A stretch of 50,719 nucleotides of DNA, from positions 1 through 50,719 of the forward strand of contig JANRJY010000060.1 of assembly GCA_033763735.1 (NCBI GenBank). The letters are read 5' to 3'. The stretch comes from JANRJY01 sp033763735 (GTDB lineage Bacteria; Bacteroidota; Bacteroidia; Cytophagales; UBA9547). The position numbers were made by a program, and so were the translations under genes. Shown in pieces: positions 25,876 to 35,613 of this stretch (within the stretch, counting starts at the first letter, position 1; every line of letters starts with the position of its first letter). The notes under the pieces are model-generated. The model searched no databases. It worked only from the letters and a program-made list of their open reading frames with translations, and had not been told where the DNA came from.

Positions 25876-27339
25876 TTAGTTCTGCAATTCTAATATCGAA
25901 TGGTCTTTGGCTTCGAGTTTGCTTTCTCCCATTAAATAAATATCTACTGCTCTGGCACATTCTCTGCCTTCCGATATCGCCCAAACAACCAATGATTGAC
26001 CTCTGCGCATATCACCAGCAGCAAAAACTTGTGGGTTATTTGTTTGGAAGTTATTTGTTTTCACATTTCCTCTTTCATCAAGTTCTACTCCCAATTCATT
26101 AAGCATGCCTTCGTGTTGTGGATGTAAAAATCCGGCAGCAATCAATGCCAATTCACATGGGACAGTTTTTTCAGAACCCGGTTTTTCTGTCATTTTTGGT
26201 TTGCCATTTTCCATAACCCACTCTACCTCAACAATTTTAAGTTCTTTCAAATTGCCATTAGAATCACCAACAAATTCTTTTGTGTTGATTGCCCATTTAC
26301 GTTCACAACCCTCTTCATGAGAAGTAGAAGTGCGCAGTATCATTGGCCAATTGGGCCATGGTGTGCTTTCGTTTTTGTTTTCAGGTGGTTTTGAAAGCAG
26401 CTCTATCTGAGTTACAGATTTTGCCCCCTGACGGATGGATGTACCTACGCAATCAGAACCCGTATCACCACCCCCAATAACCCATACATTTTTTCCGGTT
26501 GCCAATATTTCTTCATTTATAAGTTTTTTTCCTGCGTTTTTTCGATTTTGCTGTGGTAGGAAATCCATGGCAAAATGTACGCCTTTCAATTCACGTCCCT
26601 TGATTGGTATATCTCTTGGAATTGTAGAGCCTCCCGTTAAAACAACGGCATCAAATTCATATAAAATTTCGTTAATCGAAACATTTACACCAACATTTGC
26701 ATTCGTTTTGAAAATAATTCCTTCTTCTTCTAGTAATTTGACTCTTCGTTGAACCACATTTTTTTCCAACTTAAAATCGGGAATCCCGTATCGCAGCAAT
26801 CCTCCTATTTCATCAGCTCTTTCAAACACAGTAACCCAATGTCCAGCATAGTTTAACTGAGCAGCAGTAGCTAATCCGGCAGGTCCTGAACCCACCACTG
26901 CTACTTTTTTACCTGTTCTTTCAGATGGAATTCGGGTTTTAACCAAGCCTTTTTTAAATGCAGTTTCTATAATGGTTTTTTCAATTTCCTCTATTGCTAC
27001 TGCTGGTTGGTTAATTCCCAACACACAAGAAGCTTCGCATGGGGCAGGACATATTCTTCCTGTAAATTCAGGAAAGTTATTAGTTGATACCAAAATATTG
27101 TATGCCTCTTCCCAATTTTCCTGATAAACCGCATCATTAAACTCAGGAATAATATTCCCAAGCGGACAACCATTGTGGCAGAAAGGCACACCACAATTCA
27201 TACATCTTGCAGATTGTTCTTTTGTTTGTTTTTCTGACCATGGAGGTAAAAATTCATGGTAGTGCCCAATTCTTGTTTTGTTATCTTCTTTTTTGGGAAG
27301 TTCACGTGTAAACTCCATAAAACCTGTTGGTTTTCCCAT
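25876..27339 (-). CDS. gltD: Glutamate synthase small subunit
   Basis: This 487-residue FAD protein passes electrons from NADPH to the large subunit. The N-terminal cysteine clusters CMNCGVPFCHNGCPLGN (about 43) and CPAPCEASCVLG (about 96) bind the two 4Fe-4S centres. The FAD site VAVVGSGPAGLATAAQL (about 148) and a second dinucleotide site VWVIGGGDTGSDCVG (about 285) follow. C-terminal AAGDMRRGQSLVVWAISEG is the usual closing FAD motif. It begins 33 bp after gltB. Confidence 0.97.
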   Translation of the reverse strand: MGKPTGFMEFTRELPKKEDNKTRIGHYHEFLPPWSEKQTKEQSARCMNCGVPFCHNGCPLGNIIPEFNDAVYQENWEEAYNILVSTNNFPEFTGRICPAPCEASCVLGINQPAVAIEEIEKTIIETAFKKGLVKTRIPSERTGKKVAVVGSGPAGLATAAQLNYAGHWVTVFERADEIGGLLRYGIPDFKLEKNVVQRRVKLLEEEGIIFKTNANVGVNVSINEILYEFDAVVLTGGSTIPRDIPIKGRELKGVHFAMDFLPQQNRKNAGKKLINEEILATGKNVWVIGGGDTGSDCVGTSIRQGAKSVTQIELLSKPPENKNESTPWPNWPMILRTSTSHEEGCERKWAINTKEFVGDSNGNLKELKIVEVEWVMENGKPKMTEKPGSEKTVPCELALIAAGFLHPQHEGMLNELGVELDERGNVKTNNFQTNNPQVFAAGDMRRGQSLVVWAISEGRECARAVDIYLMGESKLEAKDHSILELQN

Positions 27340-27372
27340 AGTTTTTCGAATTTATTTTTTTTAAATTTATAA

Positions 27373-30300
27373 TTAAACCAATTCTGCTTTTTTCTCAACC
27401 TTTTGTTGTTTCTTTTTCTGAAGAACAGCTTTGTATCCTTTAGGAAACACTTTCACAAAATTCTTTAGTTCCTGATTGAAGTTAGATAGAATAATTTCTG
27501 CTATATCCGAATTGGTATAGTTGAAATGGTTGGTAATCAAGCGATTCAATAATGAAACATCTTCATCTTCTAATGGATCCAAATCAATCATTCCCATATT
27601 GCAATTTTTAGCAAATGTTTTGTTTGGGTCATAAACATAAGCATGGCCACCACTCATTCCGGCACCAAAGTTTCGTCCTGTTTCACCTAATATTACTGCA
27701 TATCCTCCTGTCATATATTCGCAACCATGGTCGCCTATTCCTTCTACCACTGCAGTTGCACCTGAATTGCGCACACAGAATCGCTCTCCGGCCATTCCTC
27801 TAATATATGCTTCTCCGGAAGTAGCACCATAAAATGCAACGTTACCAATAATGATATTTTTACTTGGGTTAAATTTTGACTTTTTGTCCGGATAACAAAT
27901 TAATTCAGCTCCGGATAATCCTTTACCAAAATAATCGTTGCCTTCACCTTCAAGTTCTAATTTTATGCCGGAACAATTAAATGCTCCAAAACTTTGACCT
28001 GCACTACCTTTAAATTTAAAGTGCACAGTACCTTTAGGCAATCCTTTTGCTTTATATTTTTTGGTAATTTCATTAGACAAAATTGTACCAATGGCACGAT
28101 CCGTATTTGTTACTTCAAATGAAGCGGAAACTTTTTCACCTTTTTCAATTGAAGCACTTGCCACTTTTAATAATTTGAAGTCTATTTGATCTTCAAGTCC
28201 ATGTTTCTGAGATTCAGAATTATATAAAGTTAAATTGTCGTCATTTTTCTCTTTATATAACAATTGAGATAGATCTACTTTTTTGTATTTCCAATGTTCA
28301 ATATCACTTCGCATTTCAAGCATATCCGAACGCCCCACCATTTCATTTATCGTTTTGAAACCAAGTTCTGCCATTATTTCTCGCAAATCTTGAGCCAACA
28401 TCATAAAGAAGTTGACCACATGATCAGGGTTTCCGGTAAAACGCTTTCTCAATTCGGCATCCTGTGTAGCGACTCCTACCGGGCAAGTATTCAAATGGCA
28501 CTTGCGCATCATAATACACCCTTCAACGACTAATGCTGCTGTTGCTACACCCCATTCTTCCGCTCCTAATAATGTGGCAATTGCAATATCTTTGCCGGTA
28601 CGCATTTGACCATCAGATTGAACCACAATACGACTTCTTAGTTTATTCTTAACTAATGTTTGATGTGCTTCTGCTAATCCAAGCTCCCATGGTAAACCTG
28701 CATGTCGAATTGAAGATATTGGAGAGGCTCCGGTACCACCATCATGACCTGCAATAAGTACAACATCTGATTTTGCTTTCGCAACACCGGCAGCAATGGT
28801 GCCAACCCCTGCTTCAGAAACCAATTTTACACTTATTCTCGCAGCTCTATTTGAATTTTTAAGATCAAATATCAATTGTGCCAAATCTTCAATTGAATAG
28901 ATATCATGATGTGGTGGTGGCGAAATCAATTCAACACCCGGTGTTGAGTGCCTAACTCTACCTATCCAATCATCTACTTTGTGGCCTGGAAGTTGACCCC
29001 CTTCACCCGGTTTTGCTCCTTGAGCCATTTTTATTTGCAATTCATCGGCATTTGTTAAGTAGTTGGCAGTAACACCAAAACGTGCAGAGGCCACTTGTTT
29101 AATTGCTGAACGCATTGTATCGCCATTGGCCATTTTTTCATATCTGATTTCATCTTCACCTCCTTCGCCTGTATTACTTTTGGCACCAATTCGGTTCATT
29201 GCAATGGCTAAAGTGGTATGAGCCTCAAACGAGATGGAACCAAAAGACATTGCACCTGTTGCAAATCGTTTTACAATAGACTCAACTGGTTCAACTTGGT
29301 CAATTGGAATAGATTTGCCTGGTTTAAATGTAAGAAGGCTTCTAAGTGTTATTGCTTTTTTACTCTGCTCATTGATTACTTTAGTATATTTTTTAAATAA
29401 ATTGTAATCATTCTTCTTTGTAGATAATTGAAGTAAATGTATGGATTCAGGGTTAAATAGATGAGCCTCTCCTCTGCGTTTCCATTGATAATATCCACCT
29501 ACTTCCAATTTTGGATTTGGAATTTCTTTTTCAGGGAATGCAAGTGAGTGTTTGATTAATGCTTCTTTAGCTAAACCATCCAAATCAATACCACCAATAC
29601 GAGATACGGTGCCGGTAAAATATTTATCAACTACTTTTTTGGATATTCCCAATGCCTCAAATATTTGTGCGCCCGTGTACGATTGCAAAGTGGAAATGCC
29701 CATTTTAGACATGATTTTTAGCAAACCATCACCAACCGCTTTAATATAATTATACTGAAGTTTGTCTTCAGGCAAATCAGCTTTGATAACACCATCCCGC
29801 TTCAAATCATTGATTGACTCAAAAGCTAAGTAAGGATTCACAGCGGAAGCTCCATATCCAATAAGTAATGCAAAATGATGGGTTTCCCATACATCGCCTG
29901 CTTCAACAACCAAACCTATTTTTGAACGCAATCCTTTTCGGATTAAGTGATGATGTACAGCTGCCGTTGCAAGTACAGAAGGTATAGGTGCATGATCACT
30001 GTCAATCCCTCTGTCAGAAAGCAACACGATTTCATATCCATCTTCAACTGCGTCAGCTGCATAGGAACAAATTTTATCTAAAGCTTTCTCTAAACCTCCT
30101 GCTACATATTGATCGGCACGGAATGTAATTGGGATTGTTTTGGTTTGGAAATGGGCATGATCTATATATCGCAATCTTTCCAAATCTTTATTACTCAATA
30201 TGGGTTGTTGCAAAGCCACTATGTGACAATGTTTTGGAGATTCTTCCAAAAGATTCATTACTCCACCCAGGTAACTAACCAATGACATAACCATTTTTTC

Positions 30301-31914
30301 ACGAATTGGATCAATTGGAGGGTTGGTAACTTGGGCAAATAATTGTTTGAAATAGCTGCTGATATGTTGAGCTTGATCTGATAGAATTGCTAATGGTGTA
30401 TCTTGACCCATTGAACCTATAGGCTCTTTGCCATCTTCGGCCATAGGGGCTAATACTACACGCATATCTTCTGAGGAATAGCCAAAAGCTAATTGTTTTT
30501 TCAATAATAAATCACCTTCAAGTGGCAAGTATGAACGATGCGCAGATGGTAAATCTTTAAGATTGATTTTGAATTTGGCTAACCACTCATTATAGGGTCT
30601 GCGTGTGCAAATATCCTTTTTAAGTTCTTCATCAGAAATGATTCGACCTTGTTCCAAATCGGCAACAAACATTTTTCCGGGCTGTAAACGACCTTTCATA
30701 ACTACTTTGGATTGGTCAATTGGAATTACTCCGGACTCAGAAGCCATAATAAGTGTATCGTCATCAAGCAGTACATATCTAGAAGGACGTAACCCATTAC
30801 GATCCAAAGTAGCTCCTACGATTTTTCCATCGGTGAATGAGATGGATGCCGGACCATCCCATGGCTCCATAATAGATGCATGGTATTCATAAAAGGCTTT
30901 TTTGTAATCCTCCATTTGATCATTGCCATCCCAAGCTTCGGGTACAAGCATCATCATAACGTGGGGTAGTGAACGACCATTGAGCGTTAGCAGTTCAATT
31001 ACATTATCCAGATTAGATGAATCGGACATTGAAATATCACATACCGGTTTGATCATTTCAATTTCTTCTTTTGAGAAAAGAGCTGATTCAAATACGGGTT
31101 CATTTGCTTTAATCCAGTTAACATTTCCTTTAACAGTATTAATTTCACCATTATGAGCTATGTAACGGAAGGGTTGGGCCAATTTCCACGAAGGAAATGT
31201 ATTGGTTGAAAAGCGAGAATGAACAACTGCAATTGCAGAAACCAAATCAGGATTTTCTAAATCAGGAAAGTAGGGTTCTACTTGATTTGTAGTTAATTGA
31301 CCTTTGTAAACAACTGTTTTGTATGAAAATGTAGCTATATAAAAATCGTCTTTAGCTTTTTCTATTGACTCTTTTACTAAGCGAGTAACATAATTTCTTA
31401 AAATAAACAATTTGCGTTCAAAGTCATCCGGATTTTCGATGTCATCAGGTCGTTGTACAAAAACTTGCTCAATAACCGGTTCTTTGGAAAGAGAAGTAGG
31501 GCCAATATCTGCACGTTTGTTATCAGTTGGAACTTTACGATAACCCAACAATTTCATATCGAGTTTTTCTATATTTCTTTCAAGAATTTCTCGGCAATCT
31601 TCTCTGAGTTTTTCATCAGATGGGAAAAAAACTACCCCTACACCATAGCTACCAAAAGAAGGAAGACTAAATCCTGCCTTAACACATTCGCTAAGAAAAA
31701 ATTCATGAGGTGTTTGAATTAGAATGCCAGCTCCATCACCTGTATTTTCTTCACAACCACATGCACCTCTATGATACATTCGTGTAAGCATATAAAGCGC
31801 ATCTTCTACAATTTTGTGCGATTTTCGTCCCTTCAAATTAGCAACAAATCCAATTCCGCAAGCATCATGTTCGAAAGAAGGGTCGTAAAGGCCATTTTGT
31901 ATATTTTCTGTCAT
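27373..31914 (-). CDS. gltB: Glutamate synthase large subunit
   Basis: This 1513-residue subunit makes two glutamates from glutamine and 2-oxoglutarate. The class II amidotransferase nucleophile is Cys19 in HDACGIGFVANL; the 18 residues before it would be removed as a propeptide. HNGEINTVKGNVNW (about 250) and the EESPKHCHIVALQQPIL region belong to the amidotransferase and central domains. The FMN-binding domain contains SNTGEGGEDEIRYEK and VLIAGHDGGTGASP; the 3Fe-4S motif is CIMMRKCHLNTCPVG. The C-terminal GltB beta-helix is complete. Together with gltD this is the GOGAT operon for ammonia assimilation. Confidence 0.97.
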   Translation of the reverse strand: MTENIQNGLYDPSFEHDACGIGFVANLKGRKSHKIVEDALYMLTRMYHRGACGCEENTGDGAGILIQTPHEFFLSECVKAGFSLPSFGSYGVGVVFFPSDEKLREDCREILERNIEKLDMKLLGYRKVPTDNKRADIGPTSLSKEPVIEQVFVQRPDDIENPDDFERKLFILRNYVTRLVKESIEKAKDDFYIATFSYKTVVYKGQLTTNQVEPYFPDLENPDLVSAIAVVHSRFSTNTFPSWKLAQPFRYIAHNGEINTVKGNVNWIKANEPVFESALFSKEEIEMIKPVCDISMSDSSNLDNVIELLTLNGRSLPHVMMMLVPEAWDGNDQMEDYKKAFYEYHASIMEPWDGPASISFTDGKIVGATLDRNGLRPSRYVLLDDDTLIMASESGVIPIDQSKVVMKGRLQPGKMFVADLEQGRIISDEELKKDICTRRPYNEWLAKFKINLKDLPSAHRSYLPLEGDLLLKKQLAFGYSSEDMRVVLAPMAEDGKEPIGSMGQDTPLAILSDQAQHISSYFKQLFAQVTNPPIDPIREKMVMSLVSYLGGVMNLLEESPKHCHIVALQQPILSNKDLERLRYIDHAHFQTKTIPITFRADQYVAGGLEKALDKICSYAADAVEDGYEIVLLSDRGIDSDHAPIPSVLATAAVHHHLIRKGLRSKIGLVVEAGDVWETHHFALLIGYGASAVNPYLAFESINDLKRDGVIKADLPEDKLQYNYIKAVGDGLLKIMSKMGISTLQSYTGAQIFEALGISKKVVDKYFTGTVSRIGGIDLDGLAKEALIKHSLAFPEKEIPNPKLEVGGYYQWKRRGEAHLFNPESIHLLQLSTKKNDYNLFKKYTKVINEQSKKAITLRSLLTFKPGKSIPIDQVEPVESIVKRFATGAMSFGSISFEAHTTLAIAMNRIGAKSNTGEGGEDEIRYEKMANGDTMRSAIKQVASARFGVTANYLTNADELQIKMAQGAKPGEGGQLPGHKVDDWIGRVRHSTPGVELISPPPHHDIYSIEDLAQLIFDLKNSNRAARISVKLVSEAGVGTIAAGVAKAKSDVVLIAGHDGGTGASPISSIRHAGLPWELGLAEAHQTLVKNKLRSRIVVQSDGQMRTGKDIAIATLLGAEEWGVATAALVVEGCIMMRKCHLNTCPVGVATQDAELRKRFTGNPDHVVNFFMMLAQDLREIMAELGFKTINEMVGRSDMLEMRSDIEHWKYKKVDLSQLLYKEKNDDNLTLYNSESQKHGLEDQIDFKLLKVASASIEKGEKVSASFEVTNTDRAIGTILSNEITKKYKAKGLPKGTVHFKFKGSAGQSFGAFNCSGIKLELEGEGNDYFGKGLSGAELICYPDKKSKFNPSKNIIIGNVAFYGATSGEAYIRGMAGERFCVRNSGATAVVEGIGDHGCEYMTGGYAVILGETGRNFGAGMSGGHAYVYDPNKTFAKNCNMGMIDLDPLEDEDVSLLNRLITNHFNYTNSDIAEIILSNFNQELKNFVKVFPKGYKAVLQKKKQQKVEKKAELV

Positions 31915-32210
31915 CCTCTGAGATAAAATTAAACTTTGAAAGATAGATTTAGTTTAAAAACGAATGCTTTTCTTAAATTTTCTAGATTTAAAAACTTAAA
32001 TACATTAATTTTTAAGGTCAGTCTGTAAATATACAAAAAATGGAAAATATTTAATAGTGGATTTATGTAAAAAAAATATCCTATTACGTAAAAAACTTTA
32101 AATAGTTATACTAAATATTAACTATGTGCAAATGTTGTGTTAATTCTATGTGAATTTTATTAGCAGTACCTGTAAATAATTGAAGTTCAAATACTGTTAA
32201 TTTTATAGAC
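31915..32210. other. AT-rich intergenic region upstream of gltB
   Basis: This stretch between the gltB start and the stop of a small secreted protein is very AT-rich. On the minus strand TATCTTTC (31938-31945) is one base off the -7 consensus, 23 bp before the gltB ATG. I see no RNA gene, riboswitch or open frame of note. Confidence 0.5.
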
Positions 32211-32591
32211 TTATAAAAAGTTTAAGTGAATCAAACTAAAATATTGACAGTTGTTGTTATTATCCAAAAAGTAATGCAATAACCCTTTATGATGCTCATG
32301 TTCCAATGGTTTTTCGATTAAAGCATCATTAAAACTCATTGAGCGAATTTTAAGGAAATCTGAAGTTGAAAGATTATGCTCTAGGATATTTTTATCAAAA
32401 TTATAGGAGATAAATATTTTATTAATTCCTATAGCTGGGTATCGAATTCCAAAAACCACAGGTTCTGAATTTGCTTCCAAAACAGGAATTACTTCTACAA
32501 AATAAGGCATCCTATTACCTAATGAGTTATTAGCAAGTCCAAACATTAGTATACTTACAATCAATAGAGATATTTTATTTATCGTTTTCAT
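32211..32591 (-). CDS. Hypothetical secreted protein
   Basis: This 126-residue protein has a signal peptide (MKTINKISLLIVSILMFGLANNSLG). The mature part (PYFVEVIPVLEANSEPVVFGIRY...) shows no family I recognise. A HEHH cluster near residue 98 and a NNNN run near 112 are visible, but too little to call a metal site. It is divergent from the GloVer-repeat gene 207 bp away. An envelope or periplasmic location is likely; function unknown. Confidence 0.6.
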   Translation of the reverse strand: MKTINKISLLIVSILMFGLANNSLGNRMPYFVEVIPVLEANSEPVVFGIRYPAIGINKIFISYNFDKNILEHNLSTSDFLKIRSMSFNDALIEKPLEHEHHKGLLHYFLDNNNNCQYFSLIHLNFL

Positions 32592-32798
32592 AGTAATTTA
32601 TTTTAATATTTTAAAATTACTAATCCACTATTAAACCCTGATTAAGTACAAATTAAAAAATGATTATATCGAGCTCATTGGATTTCTGAAAAATGATTCT
32701 GAAATATTTGGAAAAAAATTTTAAAACGTAAGAATTAAATACTAATATAACGGAAATTTACTGCAAAGAACTAAAATTGAACTGCTAAATAAATTATT

Positions 32799-34490
32799 AT
32801 GAAAAAAATAATTATATTGTTATTTATCTCTCAAATATTAAATGCCCAAAAATCGACAATCTATGGAACGGCATTTAATGGTGGAATTACTGATAAAGGA
32901 CTGATCTTTAAAATTGACTCAGATGGATCCAATTTTACAAAAATCATTGAACTAAACTCAAGCACAGGTACCAACCCAACTGGAAATTTGATATTATCAT
33001 CTGATGGGTTTATTTACGGATCGTGTTTTGGCGGAGGATTATTTAACAGAGGAACTATTTTCAAAATTAACACTATCGATTTTCAATTTACTAAAATTCT
33101 AGATCTTAATAGTACGATTGGTGGAGCCGCTATTGGAGGATTAATCGAAGCATCAGATGGAAATTTGTATTTAAAGACATCATTTGGTGGCCTAAATAAT
33201 TACGGAACTTTGTTAAAAGTTTCAAAAAATGGGCTTGCAACAAAATTACAGGATATGGATATTTTTTCCACAGGAATCAACTCATATGGATCTTTAATCG
33301 AGAGTACTACGGATGGTTTTTTGTATGGAGTAGCTCAAAATGGTGGAACAGTAGCAGGAGGAACAATGTATAGAATTAACAAATCCGGAAGTCAATTTGA
33401 TAAATTAATTGATTTTAGTTCTAATAATACAGGTTCATTACCTAATGGTTATATGGTACTTTTAAATAATACAATTTTTGGTATGTGCCAAAGTGGTGGC
33501 TTGAATAGCTATGGAACGATATTTAAATATAATATAACTGACAACCAAATTAATAAAATCAAAGATCTTAATATTATCCCAGATGGAGGGACTCCCATTT
33601 CGGGATTTAATCAAGGTTCTGACGGTGAATTATATGGCTTGACCCAAATAGGTGGAACTGGTTTTGGAGGTACCGCATTTAAATTCAACCCAAATACAAA
33701 CAATTTTGCAGTACTAAAAAACTTTAGCACTACTGATTCAATGACCCTTTATAATAGATTTGTCGAAGGTAGTGATAGCAAGTTGTATTCATTTACTTTG
33801 TATAATACGGGACAGATGAAAAGTAAGTTTTTCAGAATTGATAAAGACGGATCTAATTATCAATTGTTAAAGACTTTTCAAACAATAGATGGATATAATT
33901 TATCAACGAACCCACTAATAATTCCATCTCCTGTTATAAATACTTATAATCCAACTTTTGCTTCATTGGGGGCTAAACTAACTATTGTGGGGAATAATTT
34001 AAATTATCTACAAAGAATTGATATTAATAATGTTACTGCAAGTCAATTTCAAATTATATCTAATCAAATGATTGTGGTTACTATACCTTCAGCAACATTT
34101 ACTGGAATAATTTCATTGACTACAGCCGGAGGAAGTTTTTCTACCTCTACCATTGGAAACAATAATAATTCAGGCAATACCAGCTCTGGTAACAATACAA
34201 ATTCAGGGAATAATACTAACTCTGGTAATAATACAAATACAACTACCGGGTTATCTACCATTGAAATTAATGAGATTGACTTGTACCCTAATCCAAACTC
34301 AGGGACATTTAATATAAAATTGGTTGATATGAATTGCATATCAAGTAATTTGTTTTTATTCGATTCGTTTGGAAATACTATTAATGCTGAAATTTCATTA
34401 AACAATAATATTGTTACCGTCAGAGGATTAAATAAGGGAATTTATTTAATAATATATAAATTTAAAAGAATCAAAGTATTAGTAGAATGA
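32799..34490 (+). CDS. GloVer-repeat surface protein with T9SS type A sorting domain
   Basis: This 563-residue protein starts with a signal peptide (MKKIIILLFISQILNAQ). It contains about seven tandem repeats of roughly 50 residues with cores such as YGTAFNGGITDKGLIFKI, YGSCFGGGLFNRGTIFKI and YGVAQNGGTVAGGTMYRI (residues 20-375). This is the GloVer-type choice-of-anchor repeat, likely a propeller. An IPT/TIG-like domain (about 378-450), a low-complexity Asn/Ser/Gly/Thr linker, and a type A T9SS C-terminal domain (LYPNPNSGTFNIKL to the end) follow. It should be exported by the T9SS; its ligand is unknown. Confidence 0.85.
   Translation: MKKIIILLFISQILNAQKSTIYGTAFNGGITDKGLIFKIDSDGSNFTKIIELNSSTGTNPTGNLILSSDGFIYGSCFGGGLFNRGTIFKINTIDFQFTKILDLNSTIGGAAIGGLIEASDGNLYLKTSFGGLNNYGTLLKVSKNGLATKLQDMDIFSTGINSYGSLIESTTDGFLYGVAQNGGTVAGGTMYRINKSGSQFDKLIDFSSNNTGSLPNGYMVLLNNTIFGMCQSGGLNSYGTIFKYNITDNQINKIKDLNIIPDGGTPISGFNQGSDGELYGLTQIGGTGFGGTAFKFNPNTNNFAVLKNFSTTDSMTLYNRFVEGSDSKLYSFTLYNTGQMKSKFFRIDKDGSNYQLLKTFQTIDGYNLSTNPLIIPSPVINTYNPTFASLGAKLTIVGNNLNYLQRIDINNVTASQFQIISNQMIVVTIPSATFTGIISLTTAGGSFSTSTIGNNNNSGNTSSGNNTNSGNNTNSGNNTNTTTGLSTIEINEIDLYPNPNSGTFNIKLVDMNCISSNLFLFDSFGNTINAEISLNNNIVTVRGLNKGIYLIIYKFKRIKVLVE
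34158..34245. repeat. Tandem 18-bp repeats coding a NTNSGN linker
   Basis: Imperfect 18-bp units (AATACAAATTCAGGGAAT and variants) encode the repeated NNTNSG linker between the IPT-like and T9SS domains. Such repeats can change copy number and so linker length. Confidence 0.6.
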
Positions 34491-34577
34491 AATTTATTTC
34501 TCCCAAATAATAATATTGTGTAGGTAATAAAAAATATTGGTAGGCAATTCATAAATTTTTAATAAAAAAGCAATAGT

Positions 34578-35606
34578 TTAATTTTTAACGACATCCTCAA
34601 TCATATCCACCCAAGTATCGGAGGTGTTGAGGCTAGGCACCATTTGCCAATGCTCTCCTCCTACATCTTTAAAAATCTCTTCATATTCCCTACCTACTTC
34701 TACAATAGTTTCCAAGCAATCGGCTACAAAAGAAGGCACCAATACCAATACACGTTTTTTCCCTTCTTTAACCAAACGCTTAATCTCAAAATCAGTATAA
34801 GGTTTGATCCAAGGGTCGTTTCCTAGTCGAGATTGAAACGAGGTAGTATAATCTACAGGGTTTAGATTCAGTTGTTTCGCTATTAGTCTGGTAGTTTCGT
34901 AACACTGCGCACGATAACAAAAATAATTCATTGAATGAATGGTTGAACAACAATCAGAATTTACTAAACATGTTCCGGTGCAATCTCCTTTTTTAATTTG
35001 CCGCTCTGGCAATCCATGATAGCTAAACAAAATATGGTCATACGATTGTTTCTGTAAATAGCCTTGAGCCAACTCAACAAAGGCTTTTATAAAAAGAGGA
35101 TGGTCAAAAAAATTACTCACTATTTTAATATTGGGAAATATTTGCTTTTTGGCAATTATCCTATTAAATTCTTCAATGACGGAACCAGTAGATGCAGATG
35201 CGTATTGCGGGAACATTGGGAACAATAATATTTTGTCAATTCCACAATCCCAAAGTTGATTAACTGCCGATTCCAGAGATGGATTTTGATATCGCATTCC
35301 GAGTACAACTTTATAGTTGTCTCCTAATTTGTTTTGTACTTTTTTTGTCAGCTGTTCGCCATAAATTAGCAATGGGGACCCTTTGTCGGTCCATACTTCT
35401 TTATAAATTTTAGCTGATTTTGGAGAACGGAAAGGTGCGATAATAAAATTGACCAATAAAAAACGACCTAAAGCACTAATATCAATAACCCTTGGGTCAT
35501 TCAAAAATTGAATTAGATATTTACGTACATCGGATACTTTGTAGGAGTCAGGAGTGCCTAAGTTGACTAATAAAACTCCAGTGCGTTTTTTGTTTGAATT
35601 TAACAC
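34578..35606 (-). CDS. hemH: Ferrochelatase
   Basis: This 342-residue enzyme inserts Fe2+ into protoporphyrin IX, the last step of heme synthesis by the classical route. Motifs: RTGVLLVNLGTPDS at the start, the catalytic His in ILFSYHGLPERQIKKGD (about 194), and YTTSFQSRLGNDPWIKP (about 245). The cysteine-rich segment CLVNSDCCSTIHS with CYRAQCYET is typical of the Bacteroidota form. The start is GTG at 35606; the neighbouring in-frame codons offer no ATG before the conserved RTGVLL. It begins 7 bp after the glgB stop, so the two form one unit. Heme from this enzyme would serve the cbb3 oxidase and hemoglobin. Confidence 0.95.
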   Translation of the reverse strand: MLNSNKKRTGVLLVNLGTPDSYKVSDVRKYLIQFLNDPRVIDISALGRFLLVNFIIAPFRSPKSAKIYKEVWTDKGSPLLIYGEQLTKKVQNKLGDNYKVVLGMRYQNPSLESAVNQLWDCGIDKILLFPMFPQYASASTGSVIEEFNRIIAKKQIFPNIKIVSNFFDHPLFIKAFVELAQGYLQKQSYDHILFSYHGLPERQIKKGDCTGTCLVNSDCCSTIHSMNYFCYRAQCYETTRLIAKQLNLNPVDYTTSFQSRLGNDPWIKPYTDFEIKRLVKEGKKRVLVLVPSFVADCLETIVEVGREYEEIFKDVGGEHWQMVPSLNTSDTWVDMIEDVVKN

Positions 35607-35613
35607 TTAATTT

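Noticed and set aside
27978..27993. A third copy of the AraC-type repeat word AAATGCTCCAAAAC inside gltB
   Set aside because: It codes the conserved GAFN segment of GltB and lacks the second phased unit, so it is probably chance.
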